From Oscillospiraceae bacterium (GTDB lineage: Bacteria; Bacillota; Clostridia; Oscillospirales; Oscillospiraceae), in NCBI GenBank assembly GCA_015068335.1, contig SVKT01000002.1:1-35696 (forward strand): a stretch of 35,696 nt of DNA, in the 5' to 3' direction. Within the stretch, counting starts at the first letter, position 1, and each line of letters opens with the position of its first letter. This document shows positions 1 to 8,035 of the stretch, piece after piece. A program made the translations under genes and the position numbers. The notes under the pieces are model-generated. The model had not been told where the DNA came from and did no database searches. It worked only from the letters and a program-made list of their open reading frames with translations.

Positions 1-3000
1 ACCGGCGTGTTTTGGAGCACCAGCCAGTCCGACCTGCGCAGAGAAAACCTGATCACCTACACGCCCAACGAGTCCGTGAAGCCCATCGTGACCTACGGCA
101 GCGTGCTGACGGAGAAGAATACCGTCTCCCGCACGGCGCGCCAGTTGGAGGCGGCGGGCTACCGCGTGGTGGCGGGTATGAACGGCGACTTTTACAACGT
201 GAACAACGGCCTGCCCATCGGCGTGGTCATTACGGAAGGCGAACTGCGCAGCAGCGACGCCGGCTATTACGCCATCGGCTTCCGCGCCGACGGAACGGCG
301 GTGCTGGGTCGCCCCCAGACGGCTACATATCTTGACCTGACGCCCCGCGCACCCGCTGCCGCGGAGCCGGACGCGGAAGATCCCGCGGAAGAACCTGCGG
401 AAACGCCCGAAGAAGCGCCCGTGGAGACGGCGGAAGTCCAGCAGGTGCTGCGCAAAGTCGCAGGCATCAACAAGGCACGGGTCTCCACCGGCGGCATCTA
501 CATCTATACCCGCGACTTTAACGCCGCCCACACCACCGGAACGGTGGAACCCGGCGTGGATGCGGTCTGCTCCGTGGTTGAGGGGCGTCTGGCCATCGGC
601 CAGACGATGAAACTGCGGGTGGAGCGCGTGACGGAAACGTCCGCCGCCACCCCCGTGGAGGAAGGACAGGTCGTGCTGTCCGCCAATGTGCAGTCCGGCG
701 TCTATTTCACAAGCGCGCTGAAAGGACTGACCGTGGGGCAGGAGATCACCCTGACCTGCACGTCTGCCGAGCCGGTGTGGAACGAAGTGGAATATGCGGT
801 GGGCGCGCTGTACTCTCTGGTGGAGAACGGTGCTGTGGTCTCCGGATTGCCTGCCGGCGCCAACCCCCGCACCGCCATCGGCCAGAAAAAGGACGGCACG
901 CTGATCTTCTACACCATCGACGGCCGGCAGTCCGACCACTCCATCGGCGCTTCTATGCAGCAGGTGGCGGAGCGGCTCATTGAACTGGGCTGCGTCACGG
1001 CGCTGTGCCTGGACGGCGGCGGGTCCACCACCCTTGCCGTGACCCAGCCGGACGCCCTGACGGCAACGCTGCTGAACCTGCCTTCCGGCGGACAGGAACG
1101 GGCGGTGTCCAACCAGATCTTCCTGGTGGCGCAGGCCGCACCCACCGGGCGGCTGGGCTCGTTCCATATGAGCGCGGAGAACCGGTTTGTACTGGCCGGC
1201 GGCCGGGTGGAGATCCGGGCCACCGCCATCGACACCAACTATATCCCGATGCCGGATGCGCAGTTTGACCTGTGGGCCAGCGCTGGCACGCTGGAAGGCA
1301 ATGTGCTGACCACGCCGGAGGAGGGCGGAGACATCATTGTAACCGCCGAAAGTGAGGGCAGACAGGGCATCACTACGGTCTATGCCATCGCAGATCCGGA
1401 CCAACTGCTGATTTGCAGCGACAGCGGAGAAACCCTGGACGCCCTGAGTGTGTCCCCCGGAACCACGATGCAGTTGCGCGCCTCTGCCTTCTATGGAAAC
1501 ATTGTGCTGAAAACGGATCCTGAACAGTTTACGTGGTCGGTCACGGGAGATATCGGCACCGTGGATGAGAACGGCGTGTTCCGCGCCCATACCCCCGGCA
1601 TAGGTACCGTCACGGTCACCGCCGCGGGAAAAACGGCCCGGATCTGGGTCGCGGTGTCCGAGATGCCGCTGATGCGCGTCGAGGATTTTGAACAGGAAGA
1701 AACCATTTTCGGCGGCGAGCAGGACGAAAATGTGTCCATAACGAAGACACGAGCGGAGGAATTCGTCCGCCTGGGACGCGCGGCCGGTGCGTTTGCCTAC
1801 ACGCTGGCAGAGGACGAAAACCGGACGATGACCGCGACGCTCCGCACCGATGTGCCGCTGAACAGCGCATACAGCGCCGTGAATCTGTGGGTCTATGGCG
1901 ACGGTTCCGGCAACCTGCTGGAACTGCTGTACCATCATACGGAGGACGGGGAGCAGCGCCGCCCGGTCGGCGTGCTGGACTTTACGGGCTGGCAGCCCTT
2001 TGCGGTGGAACTCTGGAATGCCGATGCGCTGCTGGGTCTTGTGGTCAACGGCGGACAGGCCGAGGAGACCTACGAGGAAAGCACGGCGCCTGCGGAGACG
2101 GTCGTTGAGACCGCTGCGGAGGATGTTGCGGAGTCCCCTGCCGAAACGCCCGCGGAGGAAGCGCCGGAACGCCCGGCCCCGGAGCCTGACGGCGTCATTT
2201 ATATCGACCAGATCGTGTCTTCTTTCTGTGGTGTGACCGATCAGGAAGCCCCTGTCATTTCGTTGTCGGAGAACGCCGGTCAGTTTACGGCGAAGATCAA
2301 AGACGGGGTGGACGGCATCCTGCCGGCAGACGCCCTGCGCGCAAGTTATGACGGCGCCGCGCTGGAATTCCAGTATGACGCGGAACGCGGCGTCCTGACG
2401 GCTGTGCTGCCGGAGAGCGACGGCGCGGCGCACCGTGTTACGGTGACGGCGGCTGACGCGTCCGGCAATCTGGGCCGCGCTTCGCTGGATCTTCCCGCGG
2501 GTGAGGACTGGACCTCACGCTTTTCCGATATGCAGGGCCATTGGAGCGAGGCCTATGTGGATTACCTGCATACCGCCGGCATCACCGGCGGCTATGCGGA
2601 CGGCACCTTCCATCCGGACGAGAAGATCTCCCGCGCCCAGTTCGCCACGATGCTGTTCCGCTACCTCAAACTGGACGCAGAGCAGTATGCTGCCGTGGAA
2701 CTGCCCTTTGCGGATCTCGACAAGATCCCCGGCTATGCGCTGCCCGCCATCAAGGCGCTGTATACGGAGGGCGTGGTGAACGGCAGCACGGGCGCCGATG
2801 GCCTGCTGTATTTCAACCCCGGCAACACCCTGACCCGGGCGCAGGCGGCGGCGATGCTGGGCCGCACGATGGAAAAGGGCTATGCGTCGGTGGAACTGCC
2901 CTTCACGGATGCGGCGGCGATCCCCAACTATGCAAAGAGCCACGTGCAGACGCTGGCCGCCATCGGCGTGTTCGGCGGCTATGGGGACGGGACCTTCCGT

Positions 3001-3057
3001 CCCGGCAGCCCGCTCACCCGTGGCCAGACCGCCAAGATTTTGTACCATCTGCTGTAA
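1..3057 (+). CDS. Secreted phosphodiester glycosidase-like protein with C-terminal SLH domains (5' partial)
   Basis: The frame is open from the first base, so the N-terminus and any signal peptide lie outside the window; 1018 codons are visible. Roughly residues 10-375 match the NAGPA-like phosphodiester glycosidase family (PF09992): a GDFYN segment, NPRTAIG, and a CLDGGGSTTL motif near residue 337. A divergent segment is inserted in this domain (about 115-260) and begins with a Pro/Glu/Ala-rich stretch. Ig-like/Big-type beta domains follow (about 380-560), then a lectin-like segment, a second Pro/Glu/Ala-rich linker near 690-730, and another beta domain. Three SLH repeats close the protein (about 840-1018; FSDMQGHW, GYADGTFHPDEKISRAQFA, GGYGDGTFRPGSPLTRGQ). 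SLH repeats normally bind secondary cell-wall polymers, so this is probably a wall-displayed enzyme acting on glycans or glycosyl phosphodiesters. Substrate is unknown. A bidirectional terminator follows the stop codon. Confidence 0.85.
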   Translation, partial: TGVFWSTSQSDLRRENLITYTPNESVKPIVTYGSVLTEKNTVSRTARQLEAAGYRVVAGMNGDFYNVNNGLPIGVVITEGELRSSDAGYYAIGFRADGTAVLGRPQTATYLDLTPRAPAAAEPDAEDPAEEPAETPEEAPVETAEVQQVLRKVAGINKARVSTGGIYIYTRDFNAAHTTGTVEPGVDAVCSVVEGRLAIGQTMKLRVERVTETSAATPVEEGQVVLSANVQSGVYFTSALKGLTVGQEITLTCTSAEPVWNEVEYAVGALYSLVENGAVVSGLPAGANPRTAIGQKKDGTLIFYTIDGRQSDHSIGASMQQVAERLIELGCVTALCLDGGGSTTLAVTQPDALTATLLNLPSGGQERAVSNQIFLVAQAAPTGRLGSFHMSAENRFVLAGGRVEIRATAIDTNYIPMPDAQFDLWASAGTLEGNVLTTPEEGGDIIVTAESEGRQGITTVYAIADPDQLLICSDSGETLDALSVSPGTTMQLRASAFYGNIVLKTDPEQFTWSVTGDIGTVDENGVFRAHTPGIGTVTVTAAGKTARIWVAVSEMPLMRVEDFEQEETIFGGEQDENVSITKTRAEEFVRLGRAAGAFAYTLAEDENRTMTATLRTDVPLNSAYSAVNLWVYGDGSGNLLELLYHHTEDGEQRRPVGVLDFTGWQPFAVELWNADALLGLVVNGGQAEETYEESTAPAETVVETAAEDVAESPAETPAEEAPERPAPEPDGVIYIDQIVSSFCGVTDQEAPVISLSENAGQFTAKIKDGVDGILPADALRASYDGAALEFQYDAERGVLTAVLPESDGAAHRVTVTAADASGNLGRASLDLPAGEDWTSRFSDMQGHWSEAYVDYLHTAGITGGYADGTFHPDEKISRAQFATMLFRYLKLDAEQYAAVELPFADLDKIPGYALPAIKALYTEGVVNGSTGADGLLYFNPGNTLTRAQAAAMLGRTMEKGYASVELPFTDAAAIPNYAKSHVQTLAAIGVFGGYGDGTFRPGSPLTRGQTAKILYHLL

Positions 3058-3065
3058 AAGAAAGC

Positions 3066-3100
3066 AAAAAAACCATCCACGCATCGCGTGGATGGTTTTT
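3066..3100. terminator. Bidirectional rho-independent terminator
   Basis: A perfect stem, ACCATCCACGC with its complement around an ATC loop, is flanked by an A-run on the left and a T-run on the right. It can stop the SLH gene on the + strand and the converging phage operon on the - strand, whose last stop codon is at 3103-3105. Confidence 0.9.
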
Positions 3101-3102
3101 CT

Positions 3103-3612
3103 TTATGCCCGGAATTCCATCAGGACCCCGCCGTGCAGGGCGGAGAAGCGCGGCTGTGTGCCGGCCAGATCGCCCACGGGGATCACGTCGATGGAGAGAT
3201 GGGCAGGTTTCAGGCGGGCAAGCGCCCGTTCCAGAGCGGCGGTGTCCTCCGGAACGCGGTTTTTGGAGATGGCGTGCAGACAAACGCGATAGCCGGCGAA
3301 ATCTTCCGTCATCCCGGCGCTGTCGGCGCCGCCCAGCGTTGCGGCCAGTTCCGTGAGATAGGCGGGGGTCAGCGTGCGGCCGCCCGCTATGGCGATGCGG
3401 ATGTCCAGCCGCCGCTTCTGCGCGTCGCCGCCGGAGCGGTCCTGCAAGCCGTAGTCCGCCTCCCAGAGGGAGAGCGCGTCCGTGGCGGTGCTGACGCAAA
3501 CCTGGGCGTTTTTGTCGGCCACGGCGCCCAACAGAAATGCCTCACCGGCGTCCACGGAGGAGAGCGTTTCCCCCACGGGGGAAAGTTTGGTTAAAAATTC
3601 GGGGAGTTTCAT
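3103..3612 (-). CDS. xkdU: Phage tail/baseplate protein, XkdU/YmfQ-like (DUF2313)
   Basis: The protein is 169 residues and is the last gene of the capsid-to-baseplate operon. It starts at the ATG at 3612, overlapping the stop of the baseplate J gene (ATGA). The N-terminus (KLPEFLTKLSP) and the AYLTELAATLGG and HLSIDVIP segments fit the DUF2313/YmfQ family of baseplate components encoded directly after gpJ in Mu- and PBSX-like phages. In the family the next gene is normally the tail fibre (XkdV). Here the operon ends at a terminator instead, and the fibre gene lies near 30 kb. The family call rests on position, length and motif resemblance. Confidence 0.7.
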   Translation of the reverse strand: MKLPEFLTKLSPVGETLSSVDAGEAFLLGAVADKNAQVCVSTATDALSLWEADYGLQDRSGGDAQKRRLDIRIAIAGGRTLTPAYLTELAATLGGADSAGMTEDFAGYRVCLHAISKNRVPEDTAALERALARLKPAHLSIDVIPVGDLAGTQPRFSALHGGVLMEFRA

Positions 3613-4391
3613 CCGCGAACCTCCTGTACGGACAGGGCGCCGCATACCGGCACCGCGGTTTCCGCCAGCACCAGACTCTGGTCGCCGCCGTTGAGGGTGA
3701 AGCCGCTCACGTCCGCCACACCCTCGCAGTCCAGCAGAAGGCGCAGCGTCTTGGAGTAACTGACCGTGGTGGTGCGCAGCGCCAGATCACGGCAGAAGGC
3801 CGTCAGGGCGGCGGTAAATGCGGCGCATACGGCTTCGATCTCGACGCCGTCCATCAGTTTGATGGCGGCGGAGACATTCAGCGCCGTTTCTTCCGCGGCA
3901 AGGACGCGGGCGTCGGCGCCGATGGGGCGCTCACGATCCACCACGGCCTGGGTTGCGGCAAGCACCGCTGCGGAGGGGGCTTTTCCGTCCGAGGCCACCG
4001 TCACAATGTCCACGGTACCGTTTCCTCTGGCCAGAGGAAGCACCTTCACGCGGAGAAGGTCGGGATTTTCCAGACACCAGGCCTCGTAGTGGTCCACGTT
4101 GCCGGAGGCGGGGGTGCCGGAGAGTTTTTCCAGCGTGCGCTGGCGCAGGGCCTCGTCGCTTTCGTTTTCACGGCGGACAACGCCCCGGTCCGCGCAGACG
4201 GCGGTCAGCCAGTCGCCGGCGGCGGTGGAGACGAATGCGCGGCGTTCCAACCCGTCAATATCCATACTCCACAACTGCGCCATACCGTCGGCGCAGGCGC
4301 GGAGCACGTCGCCGGCAAAGGTGCCCTCCCGTGTGCTGCCGGGGCCGGTGTAGGCGTCCAGCAGCAGAGTCAACATTTCATCCCTGGTCAT
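3609..4391 (-). CDS. xkdT: Baseplate J-like protein (XkdT family)
   Basis: The protein is 260 residues, somewhat short for gpJ-like proteins. The N-terminus (MTRDEMLTLLLDAY), the central RRAFVSTAAGDWLTAVCADRG and the RRENESDEALRQRTLEKLSG segment are characteristic of the baseplate J/gp47 family (PF04865). These proteins form the wedges that join the baseplate hub to the fibres in contractile tails. Its start overlaps the XkdS-like stop (ATGA), and its stop overlaps the XkdU-like start, so the three genes are translationally coupled. No frame disruption is visible. Confidence 0.85.
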   Translation of the reverse strand: MTRDEMLTLLLDAYTGPGSTREGTFAGDVLRACADGMAQLWSMDIDGLERRAFVSTAAGDWLTAVCADRGVVRRENESDEALRQRTLEKLSGTPASGNVDHYEAWCLENPDLLRVKVLPLARGNGTVDIVTVASDGKAPSAAVLAATQAVVDRERPIGADARVLAAEETALNVSAAIKLMDGVEIEAVCAAFTAALTAFCRDLALRTTTVSYSKTLRLLLDCEGVADVSGFTLNGGDQSLVLAETAVPVCGALSVQEVRG

Positions 4392-4825
4392 CCGATAGGA
4401 ACCTCCAATTTCTGAATATATTCGTCATAAACGGTGTGGACGGTGAATGACGCCTCCACCAGACTGCCCGCCCTTGAAAAGGAAAAGGTGTCAACGGCGG
4501 TGATGTAGGGCAGGACCAGCAAAGCATCCCGGATATACTGTTTCAGCCGGCTTTCCAGAATGCCCTGGTCGGTGACGCCGCCCAGAAGATGCTCCAACTC
4601 GTTTCCGTAATCTGCGGACCACGCGGTGCAGCAAAAGCGCCGGCTCTCCGGGTGCAGCGTGCGCCAGACCCATATCTTCACGGCGTCAATGCCTGACACG
4701 GTGTAGAAGGCGCCGTTTCGCAGGGCGAAGGCGCCGGTGTCCCGGTCCACGGCCCATTCGATAAACAGGGGGAGGGCGCTGCCCGCGGTCTCCTGGGACA
4801 CCGTCCCCCAGTCCGGAAAGATCAT
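4388..4825 (-). CDS. xkdS: Phage baseplate protein, XkdS-like (DUF2634)
   Basis: The protein is 145 residues, the usual size of XkdS/DUF2634 proteins. These relate to the gp25-like wedge component and sit between XkdR and baseplate J in PBSX-type clusters. Supporting segments are FIEWAVDRDTGAF near the start, LESRLKQYIRDALL in the middle and a closing beta region. The ATG at 4825 overlaps the stop of the XkdR-like gene (ATGA). Confidence 0.8.
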   Translation of the reverse strand: MIFPDWGTVSQETAGSALPLFIEWAVDRDTGAFALRNGAFYTVSGIDAVKIWVWRTLHPESRRFCCTAWSADYGNELEHLLGGVTDQGILESRLKQYIRDALLVLPYITAVDTFSFSRAGSLVEASFTVHTVYDEYIQKLEVPIG

Positions 4826-5082
4826 ATGCTCGCCTCCTCGATTTGAAATAAAATCACAAACCCCTCCTCACAGGGCAGCAGGGCCACTTCCCGGCCGAGA
4901 TCCTCCTGCCCGAATACCGTTCCGCGGGGGCAGAACAGACCCCGGCTGATCTCCCGGCCCCGTACCCGCAGCGTCAGGGGAGAGAGGGCGGTCAGCGTGC
5001 CGAACAAGCCGGCGGGAGATGCGGAGGGCTTTGTTCGCAGGAGATCCAGAAGTTCTCCGTAAATCATTCCGTTTGTGCCCAT
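4822..5082 (-). CDS. xkdR: Small phage tail protein, XkdR-like (DUF2577)
   Basis: The protein is 86 residues. The frame opens farther upstream, but the ATG at 5082 is chosen because GAGGAAG precedes it at good spacing and upstream codons overlap the XkdQ gene. Position between XkdQ and XkdS, size, and a small barrel-like sequence (LTALSPLTLRVRGREI, then CEEGFVILFQI) fit the DUF2577/XkdR family, an accessory hub component. The function of this family is only loosely defined. Confidence 0.7.
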   Translation of the reverse strand: MGTNGMIYGELLDLLRTKPSASPAGLFGTLTALSPLTLRVRGREISRGLFCPRGTVFGQEDLGREVALLPCEEGFVILFQIEEASI

Positions 5083-5152
5083 AGTCGTGGCTTCCTCGCT
5101 TTCTTTGTTTGTGTGTTGCGCGGTGTAGGGAAGTGCCGCCCGTGCAGAGCGG

Positions 5153-6046
5153 TCACTCCCGGATAAATTCCAGTTGCATCGCGGTGGTGTAAATGCCGCC
5201 CTCCCAGCGATGCTCCGCGGCGGTGACGGCGTATACACCGTCCAGCCCCCACTCGCTGCGGCGCAGTTCCACGGCGCAGCCGCAGCGGTAGTTCAGATTG
5301 CCCATCACCGTCACTTCGCCGTACAGACTTCGGCCGGACAGGGCGGTCTGCGCCTGCGCCGCCGGGTCGTCGCCGTTTTGCGGCAGGAAAGTCTGAAACT
5401 GCCCGTAGGCGGCGATGTCGTCGGCGCGCTCTGCCGCGGCGCGGACGATGTTCTTCCGGTCCACTATGGCACAGCGGTTGACCATACGTTCCAGCGTCGC
5501 CGTGCCGGAGACCTCCAACACCTGGGAGGGTTGCAGCACATAGACGATGTAGGCACCCTTCGTGACGCACAACGCATCGTCCCGGACGGAGATCTCGTAC
5601 TTTTCTCCTATGGTCTGGCGCAGGATGGAAAACGCGCTCTCACCGGAATAAGAGGCGAAGAAGCGCATCCCCGGCCCGGTCTCCACCGTACCCACGGCGA
5701 TGCCCAGATCCTCCGCCACCTGATGCACGATGTCCGCGCTCTCGCCGAAGTATGCGCCGCGCAGTTCGTTGCGGGTGAGGAAAATGCCCCGGTCATAGGC
5801 GGTGAGGGACACGCGGTCCGGGGTGCGCTCCAATCTGTGGATGCTGCCCAGAAACGCCTCGTTGCCGTCGTCATCCAGCAGCCGCACCGGATCACCCAAC
5901 GCGAGGGACGGTTTTTGAAGATAGGTGTCCGCGGCGGCCAGGAGGATGGTGGCGGTGAGCGTGGCGGCGGCCTCGCTGCGGGCTTTGTGCAGCGTCAGGG
6001 TTTCCAGCACCGGAAGGACCATCTGCTGTCCGATGTACAGTTTCAC
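5153..6046 (-). CDS. xkdQ: Phage tail hub protein, XkdQ/gpD-like
   Basis: The protein is 297 residues. The GTG at 6046 overlaps the LysM gene's stop (GTGA), so translation is probably coupled. The N-terminus (KLYIGQQMVLPVLETLTL) and the segments DRGIFLTRNELRG and ARSAFSILRQTIGEKY-like (GESAFSILRQ) match the XkdQ/YqbQ family. This family relates to the gp27/gpD hub that anchors the tail spike at the end of the tube. The following LysM-encoding partner is the usual PBSX neighbour. Confidence 0.75.
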   Translation of the reverse strand: MKLYIGQQMVLPVLETLTLHKARSEAAATLTATILLAAADTYLQKPSLALGDPVRLLDDDGNEAFLGSIHRLERTPDRVSLTAYDRGIFLTRNELRGAYFGESADIVHQVAEDLGIAVGTVETGPGMRFFASYSGESAFSILRQTIGEKYEISVRDDALCVTKGAYIVYVLQPSQVLEVSGTATLERMVNRCAIVDRKNIVRAAAERADDIAAYGQFQTFLPQNGDDPAAQAQTALSGRSLYGEVTVMGNLNYRCGCAVELRRSEWGLDGVYAVTAAEHRWEGGIYTTAMQLEFIRE

Positions 6047-6699
6047 AGCGTGATCACCTGCCCGATCTGCAACTTGCGGGGATCGGAAACCCCGTTTTTG
6101 GCGGCCAGTTCCTGCCAGCGGGTGCCGTCGCCGAAAAACCGGCAGGCGATGTCCCACAGAGTGTCGCCCTTTTTCACGGTGTAAGTCTGGGGCGTGACGC
6201 GCTCGTCCGTTCTGGCGGGCGCGGACGGCACTCCGCCGGACGGCACTTTGCCGGACTGCCCCCCCACGGACTGCTTTTCCGCCAGAGCCGCCAGGGCGGA
6301 TTTGAATTTATACTCCCGCAGGGTGATGGAAAGCCACACGTCCGGGTCGCCCTCCCGCAGACACTCCGTTACGTCCTCGATCAGGAACGCATCGTTGATG
6401 TCGCTGCCGGAGAGGATCAGACGGATGGGGTCGCCGGAGTCCTGCCAACTTTTCAGCATCGAGAGAACGGTCTCGGGATCGTTCCCGTCGGAAAAGGGGG
6501 AGCGGGCGGCGGGGAGAAAGGTGGTCAGCCGCACTTCCCGCAGACCCCGCCCGCCCCAGAGGTTCACCGTGCCGCCCATAGCCAGGGCGGCGACGCGGTT
6601 CCGGTTGGGGCGGGATACGGAGATCTCCGCAGGGTTGACGGCGAAATAGATGCGCTCTGCTCCGTTGTTGTGCCAGAGCAAAACGGTTCTGGTGTTCAT
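6043..6699 (-). CDS. xkdP: LysM-containing tail protein, XkdP-like
   Basis: The protein is 218 residues. The N-terminal part resembles the XkdP/gp53 baseplate-hub family. The C-terminus carries a clear LysM domain (about residues 168-216: YTVKKGDTLWDIACRFFGDG, then LQIGQVITL). LysM in these proteins binds peptidoglycan-type glycan or stabilises the hub-tube joint. A GGAGGAC site precedes the ATG at 6699. In PBSX-like operons a tape-measure gene of several kilobases lies directly upstream; here the preceding gene ends only 10 bases before this start. Confidence 0.85.
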   Translation of the reverse strand: MNTRTVLLWHNNGAERIYFAVNPAEISVSRPNRNRVAALAMGGTVNLWGGRGLREVRLTTFLPAARSPFSDGNDPETVLSMLKSWQDSGDPIRLILSGSDINDAFLIEDVTECLREGDPDVWLSITLREYKFKSALAALAEKQSVGGQSGKVPSGGVPSAPARTDERVTPQTYTVKKGDTLWDIACRFFGDGTRWQELAAKNGVSDPRKLQIGQVITL

Positions 6700-6709
6700 A
6701 ACAGTCCTC

Positions 6710-7576
6710 CTATCTTACGGCGGCGGCATTCCGCAGCCCCGCCAGAATGCGGCGGGCGACCTGCTCTGCCAGCGCATCTGCGCTGACGGCGTCCTGCTCC
6801 GGGAGGGGCAGCCGGACTTCGACGGCGTCTTCCAAAGCAGATTCCGCCGCCGGGGACTCGGCCGCGCGTATGGAGCGGTCGCCGGCTGCGGCGGAACGCT
6901 GCGGGGCTGTGGGAGCTTCCTTGAATGCTGCCGGCTGCGGCGTCCCAAAGGGGGCGGGGGCCGCCGGCTGCCGCAGGCCGTGCGCCGCTTCCAAACCGCC
7001 TTTTTCGGGGGCCGCCTGCCGGGGGTCGGCAGGCAGTTCCCCCGGCGCGGCAGGCGCGGCTGCGAGTACAGCAAGGGGCCCGGGGAAACGAGTGGGCGTC
7101 TCTGCCGCAGTCGTTTCCAGAGGGGAAGTGCCGGGCGCTGCCGTTGCGGCAAGGGGGTCCGGGAAAGCGCCGGGCAGGAGGGCGGGGTCCGCGGGAGCGA
7201 CCTCTGCCTCGTCGGCGATGCCTGCCGGCAGAGGAGTGCCCTCTGCGTGTGCGGCACGCTCCGGGAGAGACTGCTCCATCCCGCTCAGTTCCAGGATCGT
7301 CCCCACCGCCGCCTGCGTTTCCTCCTCGGAGACAAAGGCCAGGATCTCGTCCGGCTGGAACACTTCCCCCGTTTTGCGCAGCGCCTCTCCGGCCTCCTGC
7401 AATTCCCGGCAAGCGGCGTAGAGCACGGCGCGCGCTCCGCCGCTGCCGCGCAGCAGAGCGGTCAGTTCGGCCGGGGGCAGCGCCTCCACGGTCAAAAGAC
7501 CCAGTTCACCGCAGACGACCTGCGCGCGATTCCCTTTGCGGGAGATACGCTCCCGCAGAACATCCGCCAGCGCCAT
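6710..7576 (-). CDS. xkdN: XkdN-like tail assembly chaperone with long Ala/Pro-rich extension
   Basis: The protein is 288 residues. About residues 1-105 resemble the XkdN/gp14 tail assembly chaperone family: VEALPPAELTALL, then FQPDEILAFVSEEE and GTILELSG. From about 105 to 245 it is low complexity, rich in Ala, Pro, Glu and Gly, and unlike family members of about 140 residues. The last 25 residues (DALAEQVARRILAGL) form a helix of the kind often found at the ends of tape-measure proteins. It starts at TAATG overlapping the tube gene's stop and is followed directly by the LysM gene. It may be a chaperone joined to a tape-measure remnant, or a drastically short ruler. The domain call is moderate; the fusion idea is inference. 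Confidence 0.6.
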   Translation of the reverse strand: MALADVLRERISRKGNRAQVVCGELGLLTVEALPPAELTALLRGSGGARAVLYAACRELQEAGEALRKTGEVFQPDEILAFVSEEETQAAVGTILELSGMEQSLPERAAHAEGTPLPAGIADEAEVAPADPALLPGAFPDPLAATAAPGTSPLETTAAETPTRFPGPLAVLAAAPAAPGELPADPRQAAPEKGGLEAAHGLRQPAAPAPFGTPQPAAFKEAPTAPQRSAAAGDRSIRAAESPAAESALEDAVEVRLPLPEQDAVSADALAEQVARRILAGLRNAAAVR

Positions 7577-8019
7577 TATTCAGCGGTCCGGATGCGATCC
7601 AGACATTGCAGGTCGCTGGGACGGAAGCGGAAGGGCAGTTTCTGCTGGTTTACCTCGCCCATTTTGTAACTGATGAAGGGCAGTTCGGTAAATGCCACGC
7701 CGGAGATGCTGTAACGCTCTTCCATCCCGCCGGCGGCGTCGGGATCTTTCAGCGCGGTGGTGATGGTGCAGCGCTTGTCCAGTCCGTTTCTGGCCTGTTC
7801 CAGAACCTCGAAAAAGCGACTGTAAACCTGTTTCAGGGTCATCGTGCCCTCGCCGGAATAGCCGGTGATCTTGCTGTCGATGTCCATCCCGAACTGCACC
7901 TTTTCCCGCTGCACCTTGACGGTGAGGGTCAGTTCGCTCAGTTCGGCGATGCGGGCGCCGTCCACCCACACCTCGGCGAAGGAGCCGGACAGGGTGCGGT
8001 TTGCCTGTAAATTGCTCAT
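7576..8019 (-). CDS. xkdM: Contractile tail tube protein, XkdM-like
   Basis: The protein is 147 residues, typical for XkdM/DUF2001 tube proteins. Supporting segments are NRTLSGSFAEVWVDGARI at the start, KVQREKVQFGMDIDSKITG, GTMTLKQVYSRF and PFRFRPSDLQCLDRI at the end. The protein polymerises into the rigid inner tube inside the sheath. AGGAGGTAAC lies just before the ATG at 8019, making it one of the best ribosome sites in the operon, as expected for an abundant structural protein. Confidence 0.9.
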   Translation of the reverse strand: MSNLQANRTLSGSFAEVWVDGARIAELSELTLTVKVQREKVQFGMDIDSKITGYSGEGTMTLKQVYSRFFEVLEQARNGLDKRCTITTALKDPDAAGGMEERYSISGVAFTELPFISYKMGEVNQQKLPFRFRPSDLQCLDRIRTAE

Positions 8020-8035
8020 AATTTGTTACCTCCTC

